Position numbers and translations under genes: made by a program. Of a stretch of DNA of 64,000 bases, positions 29,933 through 38,895 are shown one piece after another. The notes under the pieces were generated by a model. That model did not search any database. It was not told the origin of the DNA and saw only the letters and a list, made by a program, of their open reading frames with translations. Positions within the stretch are counted from its first letter, which is position 1. Every line of letters starts with the position of its first letter. Source of the DNA: Epinephelus fuscoguttatus (taxonomy: Eukaryota; Chordata; Actinopteri; Perciformes; Serranidae); NCBI RefSeq assembly GCF_011397635.1, contig NC_064761.1, positions 37,226,143 to 37,290,142 on the forward strand. The letters are read 5' to 3'.

Positions 29933-30169
29933 CAGCTGGGGAAGCAGAGCAGTGGAGATGCTCTTTGTTCAGTGTTTGAGGGAGGGCAGGTGGAGAAACG
30001 GGTCCGGGAAGTTTGGTTGGGAGGGGGGGTGTAGGCAAATAGTGGATTATAATAGACGCATGCAGATAACTGCTCGTATATGGAAAACCTAAACCACGTC
30101 ATTGTACATTTGGATGTATTAAAATTAAGTTGCACAATGATGCACCAACACAGTGTCCTCAAAAAGGAT
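29092..30169 (-). other. 5' flank of the RING gene
   Basis: A probable splice acceptor at 29110-29109 implies a 5' UTR exon further upstream (on the + side), which I could not place. A (CA)n tract sits at 29885-29931. No other gene is supported. Confidence 0.45.
29885..29931. repeat. (CA)n microsatellite, about 23 units
   Basis: Uninterrupted CACACA run. The TH-repeat and CV-repeat ORFs across it on both strands are artefacts. Confidence 0.95.
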
Positions 30170-30241
30170 GGGCTCGTCCGGGATTTGAACCCGGGACCTC
30201 TCGCACCCAAAGCGAGAATCATACCCCTAGACCAACGAGCC
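30170..30241 (-). tRNA. tRNA-Pro (anticodon UGG)
   Basis: 72 nt with a perfect 7-bp acceptor stem (GGCTCGT/ACGAGCC), D arm TGGTCTAGGGG, and anticodon stem CTCGC/GCGAG around loop TTTGGGT (anticodon TGG). The T arm GTCCCGGGTTCAAATCCCGG contains the B box. There is no intron. A TTTTT Pol III terminator follows directly (30165-30161). The 142-codon ORF drawn over it is spurious. Confidence 0.97.
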
Positions 30242-30695
30242 ACACATGCATTGCAATAATGCTAGGTATTTATTCCTAGCATTACCAGGCTAGCTGTTAG
30301 TTGTATATTGTTGTTATTTGTGTTTACTATCTACACCTCCATGCCGAATAATTCCCGAGCTCTACTCCATGCTATACAACCCATAACACCGGCTAAGCTA
30401 AGCTAACGTTAGCTAGTCTAGAAACAGGATTCTATCTGGCTAACATGCTAGCTAAGGTAAGGAAACGTTCAAAGCCCAGAGGGTAACGTTATATGCCCTC
30501 AAAACAACTAAAATAATACGTCTCTGAACTTGTAACACAGTAACCTGCTTTTGGGAAACTGCAATAAACGCGAATGAAGCTGGAGTGGATGTTTAAAACT
30601 ACAGCTAACGGTTATTGTCAACCGGCTGCAGCATCGCGTTAGCATATAGCTAATGCTAGCTGTTCCGAAAGCCGTTCATACGCATACAAAAACAT

Positions 30696-30767
30696 GGGCT
30701 CGTCCGGGATTTGAACCCGGGACCTCTCGCACCCGAAGCGAGAATCATACCCCTAGACCAACGAGCC
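30696..30767 (-). tRNA. tRNA-Pro (anticodon CGG)
   Basis: 72 nt, identical to the tRNA at 30170-30241 except for one base, the wobble position 34: the loop is TTCGGGT, anticodon CGG. Acceptor, D and T arms are intact. A TTTTT terminator is at 30692-30688. The pair is on the same strand, 454 bp apart, just upstream of cep63. Confidence 0.97.
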
Positions 30768-31134
30768 ACGTGTTCTTGGAGGCAGACGCCACACAATTTA
30801 TTGACGGCATTAACGGTGAGTACAAAGTGTAATGATGTTACTTTATTTTTGGGTGTATCGATGGTTATGTAGATTAAACTAATTATTTGAAACCCCTTCG
30901 CAGTTTGGCGCAGACTGTCGAAATACAGGTTGGAAATAAGCTTCATTACAGTGTGCGGGATGTAAAAAGACTGAGCTGCAGCGTCTTGTAACGTTTAAGC
31001 ATTAAATACTTGCCCGAAAACTACTATTAGGTGTTATTACAACAGCTGGGCGGAATTAAATTAACTGTAGCTGTAACGTTACCTGAATGAAGAGCCTATA
31101 TTGATATGACCCGATACTGTGGACGTAAAACACA

Positions 31135-31170
31135 GCGTGATGACGTCGCATATTGTGGGCGGGGTTACCG
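31135..31170 (+). promoter_or_regulatory. candidate cep63 core promoter elements (CRE plus GC box)
   Basis: TGATGACGTCGCA (a CRE-type palindrome, TGACGTC at 31141-31147) is followed by GTGGGCGGGG (31155-31164), about 320-340 bp upstream of the cep63 ATG. CRE and Sp-type boxes are common in TATA-less housekeeping promoters. The transcription start was not determined. Confidence 0.35.
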
Positions 31171-31483
31171 CCTAACATCAGGAAATCCATTGTACCTAAT
31201 GAGTGGTTGAGTTAACGAAGTAAACAAAAGTAGTAGTGAAACTAGCTAACGTTAGCTCATTATGTTTGCTAACTATGTTAGAAACTTTGATAACGTGTTT
31301 CCTGCACTCAAACCAAACTAAATTAACGTAACGTTATTTCACGAAACTCAACTGGCATCGCTGCAATTAAGTTTGTGGTTAGCCAGTGACGGTAATGCTG
31401 TCACAGGTTGCTAGGTTAGCTAAAGTTAAGTTTAAGCTAAGTTTTTTAGGTTAACAGACCCTAATATTGTCACGTCCATCCAG

Positions 31484-31524
31484 ATGGAGGCTTCTTTGGG
31501 ATCTCTGCAGAATCCTGACCTCAG
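31484..31524 (+). CDS. cep63: cep63 coding exon 1
   Basis: ATG at 31484 in context cagATGGAGG. It encodes [13 protein letters not shown] plus two bases. Donor GTAACG. Confidence 0.82.
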
Positions 31525-34500
31525 GTAACGTAACATGTGGCTAAAGCAGGTGGAAAGCTAACTAACATGAGCTAATGACTGAATATCACAGGCAACCAGA
31601 TCTTGCTAATGTGGTATTTTAATGTATCTGTATTCCAGCTCTGTCCTGTCATCATGTGAGCCAGAGCTTCAGGAGCTGATGAGACAGATTGACATCATGA
31701 TCAGTCATCAGAAGAGGGAGTGGGAGGCTCAGATTCAGGCTATGGAGCTCAGGATGAAGAGTGGGGAAGAGGAGCTGTTGGCCTCCAGGAATCTCATTGA
31801 ACGGAGGGACCTGGAGGTGCAGTAGCAGATCCTAATATTTTCTTTAGTTACGGCATGAGGAATATGACCAGAACATTTAACCTCTTTGGTAACAGAGAGA
31901 TGGAAATACTCTGACAGTCTTTCACAATCAATCATATTTTGGAATATAGTGTTTTGCTGTATTGCAGCATGACCGGTTTCACAATTTTACTGCTTGCCAC
32001 ATGTGTTACTACATTTTAGGGATGCATGATATTGGATTTTTTGCTGATATCCCATATGTTGCTAGATAACTACTCATTTGGCCGATAACCAATACCATAG
32101 ATGTAGATGAAGATGTAGTACTTTTACTTCATTGTCTTATTTATATGCATTTATAAAGAACATTTACTTTAAAATTTGAAAAGCCCCAAGGAAAATAATA
32201 ATTCACAACCTTTTATTTTCTAAGAGTCTTGTTTTATGTTGTAGTGGTTTAAGAAATTTGTAAAACAGATGTAAAAACTTGTTTTTAAAGCCCTGACGAA
32301 GACCTGCAGTGGTTGAAACATGGTGGTCTTTTAATGATTTAGTCACTACAATAAAAGGCTTTTAATAGTGCTTGGATTGCCTTTCTGTGTATCCTGTTGT
32401 TTCTCGTTTTCTTGACCCGACACAAGCTTCTGACGTATGTTTTATTTCACAGAGCATATATATATATAAATTGGTTTGCATATCAGCAGAAATTGGCGTG
32501 TTGGCAGATTCCGATATTTCATTTAAAAGCCAATACTGGCCGATACCGATGATGTGCCGATATCATCATGCATCCCTACTAAATCCTGTTATATATGATG
32601 TTGATGTTTTCCCCAATTTTTTACACCACCGCTGTCATCACCTCTGATCACAGGTCGGATTGCTCTGCAAGCAGCTTGAAGAAGTCCAGTCTGGTCGACA
32701 AGAGTTAGTCACCAAGTACGAGCAGCAACTGCAGAAAGTCCGGGAAGAGGTGAGACAAGTTTCAGTTACAGAGTTAAAGCCACTTATTGAACTGATTACT
32801 TTGTGCACTAGTATACAGGATGTCTGCAACTGTGCAGTCTTATTCTTTGTCTTTCCAGTGAAACTAAACTAAAATAGTCCACTCACCCATCCAGTCTTGC
32901 TCCTTCCATGGACTGTATCACTCTTAACCATTTACCTGATTTTGCCAATACATTTGTGAGTTTCTTCCTCCCGAAGTTAACACTTGAATCTCAGAGAATA
33001 TCCAAGAATGGCAAGCACTGGCCCTAACCATGACCTTTTTGCCCTAACCCTGACCACTTCCAACCTTGATACTTCAACGTGACGAGTATTAACTAATCAC
33101 AGCATGTGGTGGGATCCATATTAAGGCGTGGCACAGATGGGTTTAAATCGCTGCATCGTTGCAGTGTGACTGCTCTCACCCGGGTGCAAACAGACACTCT
33201 GTTTTCATTCCTTTAAGGGGCACTGTAACTGATAATAATAATAATAATAAAACTTGTGTCATACCATGAATATGTGATATTTCCTGAGGTGGTTATTGTA
33301 CCCTAACAATCTCATACTGTTGCAACCCTACCATATTTCTTGTTAACCTTTTTAAATGATCAAAATGTCAGTCAAAGAAATCACTCCTAAAGCAACTTAA
33401 TCATTTTCTATCTTTACAGATTGAACAATCTTAGATCTTACTCAGCTTAGCTCACACAGGCATCTGATATTGATGACTGTGAAGTCTAATTTGTCCTCGC
33501 ATGTATTTCACAGTAACATTTTCAAGGCCTCTGATTAAAACTTGAATTAGAGAATCCTCTCTTACTAACATTTTTCTTGCAGTTGGATAAATTAAAGAGG
33601 AGTTATCACAAGCTTCAGCGCAAACACCTCAAAGAGACCAGTGGAGGAGCGAATCCTAAAGAGGCAGACCGATCAGAGGTGACACGACTCAATGAAAAGA
33701 TCGAGGTACAAAAAAATCATTCATTTATATCTTGTACCTGACATCATCACTTACAGATGGTCACTTACTGCCACCTCCTGGTTGTGTGGAGTATAATCAT
33801 CCTTGTCTCTCTGCAGGAATATCACCATCACTCTGCAAAGTGGGAACAGCAGCGCATCCACTACCAAAAACAACTGACGGCACTGGAGGCCCAAAACAAG
33901 AGCCTGACTGATGAGCTCACACACATGAAGGTAAAAGCTAATTAATAACTGTAATATGTAACATTCTGTCAGACAGAGGCAGGTTATTTTTCACACATAT
34001 TTTCATGTCGTTTGATTTCCAGGCTCAGTTGGCGTCGTGGCAAAAGGAGAGGGAGCACAGGGAGTGCTGTGTACAGGTGCAGCATCTGCGTGCTCAGCTG
34101 GAGAAGGCTCAGGGCAGCATGCACTCACAGGAGCTTGAACTGGAACGCCTCCGACCGCTTGAGATGTGGCTGGGACAGTACCAGAGGGAGAAGCAGGTTA
34201 GCAGAATGGTACCAACGTATACAGGCAGTGGCAGAATAAAGACTGAGACAAACCTAAAGACTAAATCAGGCAGCACACAAGTGGCAACATCCGTCACCAG
34301 TATCTGAATCTGAAAACGTGAGATAAGAATTTTTACGTATCACACACTATATGATTTTTATCTGCCAACTGTCAACACCAACTGACCTAGACTGAAATAG
34401 ACCTGCTCCTAATTGGTCCCCTAGACAAAGGAAATGTTTTGAAAATTTCTTCTCACGATTAGAGTGAGCGAAATTATCACAGTAATCCGTATCATCGTGG

Positions 34501-37500
34501 TATTGTTAAAATGTGCTGAATATGTTTGCAAAGTTGTGATACACCCTCTCGAAAACCACAAATAAAATTAGCAACAGATTTTGTTTGCATAAACATAAAA
34601 ATAATAGCATTGTCAACATATTATGTAAAGATATGAAAACCATATCAAATGTGCGCTCTTATAAAAACCAAGATACGATCACACACTTCGTCCTCTTAGA
34701 AGACTGAAACATATCCAGGGTGTTGTTACAGCCTTCCGCAGTCTTTTCATTGGTGCAAAGCAATAATAAGAAACAATAATACTAACTGTCTGGACGTGGT
34801 TTATCATCATCATAATAATAATAATGATAGTACCTTTCATACATGAAATGCAAGGCAATTCAGTGTAAAAGGACATTTAAAAATAGTTTAGAACATGGAT
34901 TAACTGATTCATGAAAGCGTATAATTGTAAAACTGTAAATCATAAAATCAAGTAGTATTTTTAAAGTGAACAGATACGTTTTTAGCTTTCTTTTCAAAAT
35001 ATTTTGCGAGCTAGCATTCCTGATATCTATTGGTCGTGTGTTCCATAGCTTTGAGGCGTCATTCACAAAGGCGGCATCCCCGATCTTCTTCCTGCTGTTG
35101 CTGGAAACCTCCAACAAACCAGCAGCAGATGATCGCAGTGTTCTTGTAGCTTGGTCCTAGCCCATTTAGAGCTTTGTATACAAGGAGGACGACCTCATGA
35201 AACTGGTAACCGTTTCATCCCTAGTCCCATCAGTCAACACTCTCAAATCATAATCAGAATTAGCTCAATTGTTGTAATGTGTGTCCCTGCTTTAAGGTGA
35301 TCATCATTGGCCCCTAGGCCCTTTAATTTTGTGGGGTCCTGTACTGCCCCAGATTACGAATATTGTGGTCAAAAATACCACAATAATCGTCAAACTTTCC
35401 TGAAATACTACAGCTACTGCTGACATGTAGTAAAAATCACCATGATTGCTTTGGATTTAAACATATCTAACAAACTGAACAGTGAACTTTATACAGCAAC
35501 TCTGAAGTGAACTCACGTCAGACGCACTAAAACACTATAAACAGGTTGATGGTTGGGGCGTCGGTAGCTTAGTGGATAGTGCCGGCGCCCCATGCATAGA
35601 GGTGATGCCTCGCTGCAACAGTCGCGAGTTCGACTCCGCCTTGCAACCCTTTTCTGCATGTCGTCCCCCCTCTCTCTCTGTCTCCCCATTTCACACTGTC
35701 CTGTATATTAAAGGCAAAAAGCCCAAAAAATAATCTAAAAAAAACAGGTTCATGGTTGGGAACATTTAAATGCACTCTTGATTGTGTGTACTGATGTGTT
35801 CGTACTTGTCCCTATTTATTCTGGGTGGTCATGGTTGTGAAAGAAACAAAATCTCCTGCACACATCCTGCCAACTCTTGCACTCTGTTTAGTTGCAGCAT
35901 TTCTGTCTTCAGAACTTCACATAGTTTATGAGTTGAATTTTAGTCTTCAGGACTTTGTGGTTCTTTGACAGTCGGAGTTTAAAGACTTTGTCGTAACATG
36001 GCGTAATGTAGAGAAGAAGACAACCACAAAAACTAACATTGGCCTTTTGTAACAGTGGATCTGTGCTGCAGTGTAGGAGATTGAAGTATAATTTTGTCAG
36101 CTGAGGATCCATGATGTTTCCACAGGTCCTCTCAGAGGAAAGAGAGGAGCTCCACGCCACACTGGACTCTCAGGATACATTTGTGCGAAGAGCCAGCCTC
36201 GAACGCCAAAGACTTCGTAATGAAGCTGCCAGACTCAACCAGGCACTGCAAGCTAAAGATCAAGTCATTCGGTGGGTGGATCTCCACCTGTAACTGTGCT
36301 TTCACACATCATGTTGTGATGTAGTACATTACGAGTTCACCAGAGGGCAGTCTAGACTCATACTAAGGGAGGATGTGTTGTTGATTAGCTGCAGCAGAGT
36401 TGGTTTAATGCTTGTGTGCTGTATGAGAAGAGTTTTTATAGAAGTCAATAAAGCACAGCTCTGTTGTTTCCTCAGCTCTATGGAGGACTGTCTGGCAGCT
36501 CAGGGCTGTGCTGGTGTGGAAACTCTCAGACAAGATTTGGAGAAAACTGCGACCAAGCTTCACTGCGCCCAATCATGTGAGGCTCATCTCAAGGCTGAAC
36601 TAGCTGAGATGAGAAAGGTCAGAAAACTTCTCTGACTGGTGATGCTGTGCGAGGTTTTCGACATACGTACTGTTGTGTGAGTAAAGCACGCTCAAGTAAC
36701 ATCCGTATTGTTATATCTGGATTTATTCTCCAGCTCAGAGAAGAGCTTCAAAGGGCCAAGCAGACCCACAGTGGTGAGGTGGAGGGAATGAGGACGGAGG
36801 TGTCGAAGCTGACCGCTGAGCTGCACCAACGTGACGTCACCATCGCCGCACTGAAAGGCTCCTCGTCCAGCATCAAGCAGCAGCACCGTGGTGATGTAGA
36901 GCGAGCAGAGCAGAAGGTGGCGAAGCTGAAAGTAAGAAAGATGAACAGGTGTAGAGCTGTGACATCATAGTTTTTATGTCAAAATCAGGTGGAATGTGTA
37001 ACAGACAGGAGTGTTACAGAGAGAGCCGCAATGCTCACACAATCTTTGATATTTGGAGAAATACACTAATAAATAAATACATAAATAAATAAAAGAATAA
37101 ATATGAAGTACATACAAAAATAAATAAATGCATATAAAACAAATGAATAAAAATATAGATAAAATAGTAAATGAACATATTAATGTCGAAATAAATATTG
37201 AAATAAATAGATAAATACATAGATAAATAAGTAAATTTTAAAAATAAATATGGAATAAATTGATAAATGCATAAATAAATAAAAGAGTAAATAAGAGCTC
37301 TAATAAATACAGGAATATATAAATACATAAAGAATAAATAATTGAATAAATAAATGTTGAAATAAATAGATAAATGCATAAATAAATAAAAGAATAAATA
37401 ATTGAATAAATAAATGTTGAAATAAGTATGGAAATAAATCAATAAATGCATAAATAAACAAAAGAATAAATAAGAGCCGTAATAAATACATAAATGGATA

Positions 37501-38873
37501 AATAAATAAAATAATAAATATTTGCTTAAATAAATGTCGAAAGAAATAGATAAATGCATAAAAATGACAGTTAAACTGGGCATAAATAAATAAATAAATA
37601 TTGTGCATTTATTTCTGCATTATTATAAAACTAAGTCTATTTATTTTGTATTTTTGTGACTTACTTTCCTGTTGAACCCTAAATTAATGGCACCATCCTC
37701 AGGAGGAATGCCCTCCCAGTCCTCTCATTGTGAATCACTGAGTTCCACATCAAGTTTATATGTCTGTTAGTTCATTATATTACCTTTATTTTATTTTGAG
37801 GCTTTTTTTTTTTTTGCACAAGTGTTGAAGACAAAAAAAGACAAAAACATTAAGATGGGACCCTTGTCAATTTCTGTTTGCTCTCATGCTCACATAAATC
37901 TTAAGCTGGATATGACACACTCATACATCTTATCTTACATATCGTCCCTGTCAAACATCAGTATGTTAGCATTAATCCAGTGAACAGCTTTGTATTTTTT
38001 GGTATCATCCAAGGGGGTTACGGAAAACCACACCATCATGCTGGGGCCCGTGCATCTTCTCAGGGGTTTAGTGAAACAAACCACATTGTTGTTCTTCTCT
38101 GACTCTCTCAGGTGACTCAGGCTCAGCTGGAGACTCTACAAACTGAGAACCAGCATCTGAAGGCTCTGCTGCACAGGCTGGAGTCTCAATCACCAAAGGT
38201 TTGTCTGCGGCCTTTGACACAGTCGTTATGTAGTCATTACACATTTTACAGACAGGATTCTTTTCCTAATTTGCAGGAGACCACCACCCGCTACGAAGGG
38301 CAGATCCACAGCCTCTTCAAACAGCTGCACACCCTGTCCCATTCCTCTGGAGAGCACCCCTGTAGCCGGGCCCAAGACGGCAGGCCTGACTCAGCAGCAT
38401 CCTCCTCCTCCTCCTCCTCCTCCTCTAGTAGCACAAGACTCACCAGGAGAAACTCAGTGCCAAAGCTGAGTTCAAATGACTCTCCTGCTGAGGGGCAAAG
38501 CTCCGGCTCTGAAGCCTCTCTGGCCTCGGCATCTGCAGAAAGAATCACACCCTCTTCCTCTCCTTCTTCAGTGGTGAGGCTCATCACAAATAATAATTCA
38601 CAGTTGTAGTAAAGGCAATGTTCTGTCCTCTTTTTATCAAAGAATCTCATAGTTGTGTGTTTATCTTACCTCCAGGAGCCTCCATCAGTGTCTCCCACAA
38701 ACCGAACAGTCTCTCGTTTCCTAGAGGAAGAAAACTTTCGGATGAAAGAGCTGCTCCAGAAACTGGACACCCACATCCACGGTATGAGCGAGAACAACGC
38801 CAAGACAGTTTCCAAGTACCAGCCAAGTGGCTCAGGGCCCGAGTCTGCCCAGGCTGCAGCACAGAATGGTTAG
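31484..38873 (+). CDS. cep63: centrosomal protein Cep63, complete (12 coding exons, 597 aa)
   Basis: All 12 exons join in phase with GT-AG borders: 31484-31524, 31639-31816, 32654-32749, 33583-33705, 33817-33930, 34023-34196, 36126-36271, 36476-36617, 36734-36931, 38112-38198, 38277-38573, 38676-38873. The N-terminus [20 protein letters not shown] matches the CEP63/DEUP1 family start. It is followed by about 400 residues of coiled coil, then [16 protein letters not shown], a conserved family block. A Ser-rich disordered region with an 11-Ser run follows. The conserved end is [21 protein letters not shown], the part that binds CEP152 in human. Cep63 recruits Cep152 to the mother centriole for centriole duplication. 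Human CEP63 is about 703 residues, so this is somewhat shorter. The paralogue deup1 is the alternative; rab6b linkage and the C-terminus favour cep63. Confidence 0.88.
31639..31816 (+). CDS. cep63: cep63 coding exon 2
   Basis: Follows TATTCCAG. It encodes the family-defining [16 protein letters not shown] block and coiled coil. Donor GTGCAG. It is the strongest single identity signal for the gene. Confidence 0.9.
32017..32578. mobile_element. hAT-like MITE in a cep63 intron
   Basis: Starts TAGGGATGCATGATATTGGA and ends ccgatatcatcatgcatccc followed by TA, so the tips are complementary. Flanks ctacattt and ctaaatcc share five of eight positions, a possible eroded 8-bp duplication. A truncated copy with the same tip lies at about 42.56-42.66 kb. 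Confidence 0.6.
32654..32749 (+). CDS. cep63: cep63 coding exon 3
   Basis: 32 codons, from [12 protein letters not shown] to QKVREE. Follows GATCACAG, donor GTGAGA. Coiled coil. Confidence 0.88.
33583..33705 (+). CDS. cep63: cep63 coding exon 4
   Basis: 41 codons, from [18 protein letters not shown] to RLNEKIE. Follows TTCTTGCAG, donor GTACAA. Confidence 0.88.
33817..33930 (+). CDS. cep63: cep63 coding exon 5
   Basis: 38 codons, including [20 protein letters not shown], close to CEP63 WEKQRLIYQQQVSSLEAQ. Follows CTCTGCAG, donor GTAAAA. Confidence 0.9.
34023..34196 (+). CDS. cep63: cep63 coding exon 6
   Basis: 58 codons, from [16 protein letters not shown] to LGQYQREKQ. Follows GATTTCCAG, donor GTTAGC. 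The following intron holds an L2-like LINE end and a SINE. Confidence 0.88.
34800..35160 (-). mobile_element. L2-like LINE 3' end in a cep63 intron
   Basis: On the - strand the frame at 35117-34860 reads [20 protein letters not shown] and [10 protein letters not shown], the C-terminal tail typical of L2-type LINE ORF2 (consensus G-AF---APKLWNSLP then K--LKT-LF). After the stop it ends with tgtatgaaaggtactatcat and an (ATT)n tail, the usual LINE tail. It is 5' truncated. Confidence 0.7.
35555..35746 (+). mobile_element. tRNA-derived SINE, near full length
   Basis: The head ggggcgtcggtagcttagtg contains the A box; the B box is GCGAGTTCGACTCC. The body ctgcatgtcgtcccccctct and ttcacactgtcctgtatatt, followed by an AAAGGC-AAAAA tail, is typical of a percomorph tRNA-SINE. 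It is inside the cep63 intron, and the ORF over it is not real. Confidence 0.75.
36126..36271 (+). CDS. cep63: cep63 coding exon 7
   Basis: 48 codons plus two bases, from [17 protein letters not shown] to QAKDQVI. Follows TTTCCACAG, donor GTGGGT. The CG left at the end is completed to CGC in the next exon. Confidence 0.88.
36476..36617 (+). CDS. cep63: cep63 coding exon 8
   Basis: One base plus 47 codons, from [17 protein letters not shown] to LAEMRK. Follows TTTCCTCAG, donor GTCAGA. Confidence 0.88.
36734..36931 (+). CDS. cep63: cep63 coding exon 9
   Basis: 66 codons, including [20 protein letters not shown], which is almost identical to the CEP63 block LTQELHQRDITIASTKGSSS. Follows ATTCTCCAG, donor GTAAGA. 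The next intron contains an AT-rich tract of about 560 bp. Confidence 0.9.
37055..37660. repeat. AT-rich AAATA tract in a cep63 intron
   Basis: About 540 bp of AATAAATA-type sequence with internal higher-order units (agaataaataattgaataaa occurs at two spacings), switching briefly to TTTATT at the right edge. The 182-codon minus ORF (Tyr/Phe/Ile-rich) is a product of the repeat. Confidence 0.75.
38112..38198 (+). CDS. cep63: cep63 coding exon 10
   Basis: 29 codons, [20 protein letters not shown] onward to SQSPK. Follows CTCTCTCAG, donor GTTTGT. End of the main coiled coil. Confidence 0.88.
38277..38573 (+). CDS. cep63: cep63 coding exon 11 (Ser-rich)
   Basis: 99 codons. It starts [20 protein letters not shown] and then becomes a Ser-rich disordered region with an 11-Ser run encoded by (TCC)n near 38398-38428. 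Follows AATTTGCAG, donor GTGAGG. The repeat is a likely site of length variation. Confidence 0.87.
38676..38873 (+). CDS. cep63: cep63 terminal coding exon
   Basis: 65 codons and TAG at 38871-38873. It carries [20 protein letters not shown], matching the conserved C-terminal Cep152-binding helix of CEP63 ([20 protein letters not shown]). Follows TACCTCCAG. Confidence 0.9.
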   Translation, partial: EPPSVSPTNRTVSRFLEEENFRMKELLQKLDTHIHGMSENNAKTVSKYQPSGSGPESAQAAAQNG

Positions 38874-38889
38874 TGATGGAGTAAGGTTG

Positions 38890-38895
38890 AATAAA
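38890..38895 (+). terminator. candidate poly(A) signal of cep63
   Basis: AATAAA 17 nt after the stop codon. It would give a very short 3' UTR, so a later signal may be used instead. Confidence 0.3.

Noticed and set aside
29815..30243. 142-codon minus ORF containing MARWSRGMILALGARGPGFK
   Set aside because: Its start is the tRNA-Pro gene read as protein, and the rest crosses a (CA)n tract. The same false peptide recurs at the second tRNA.
29092..31483. Search for anapc13 head-to-head with cep63
   Set aside because: No minus-strand frame resembling the short conserved APC13 protein was seen; only tRNAs and non-coding DNA.
37035..37608. 182- and 102-codon Tyr/Phe/Ile-rich minus ORFs
   Set aside because: They are translations of an AAATA repeat in a cep63 intron; apparent membrane segments are composition artefacts.
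38291..38650. Glu-rich 119-codon minus ORF
   Set aside because: Antisense of the poly-Ser region of cep63 exon 11.
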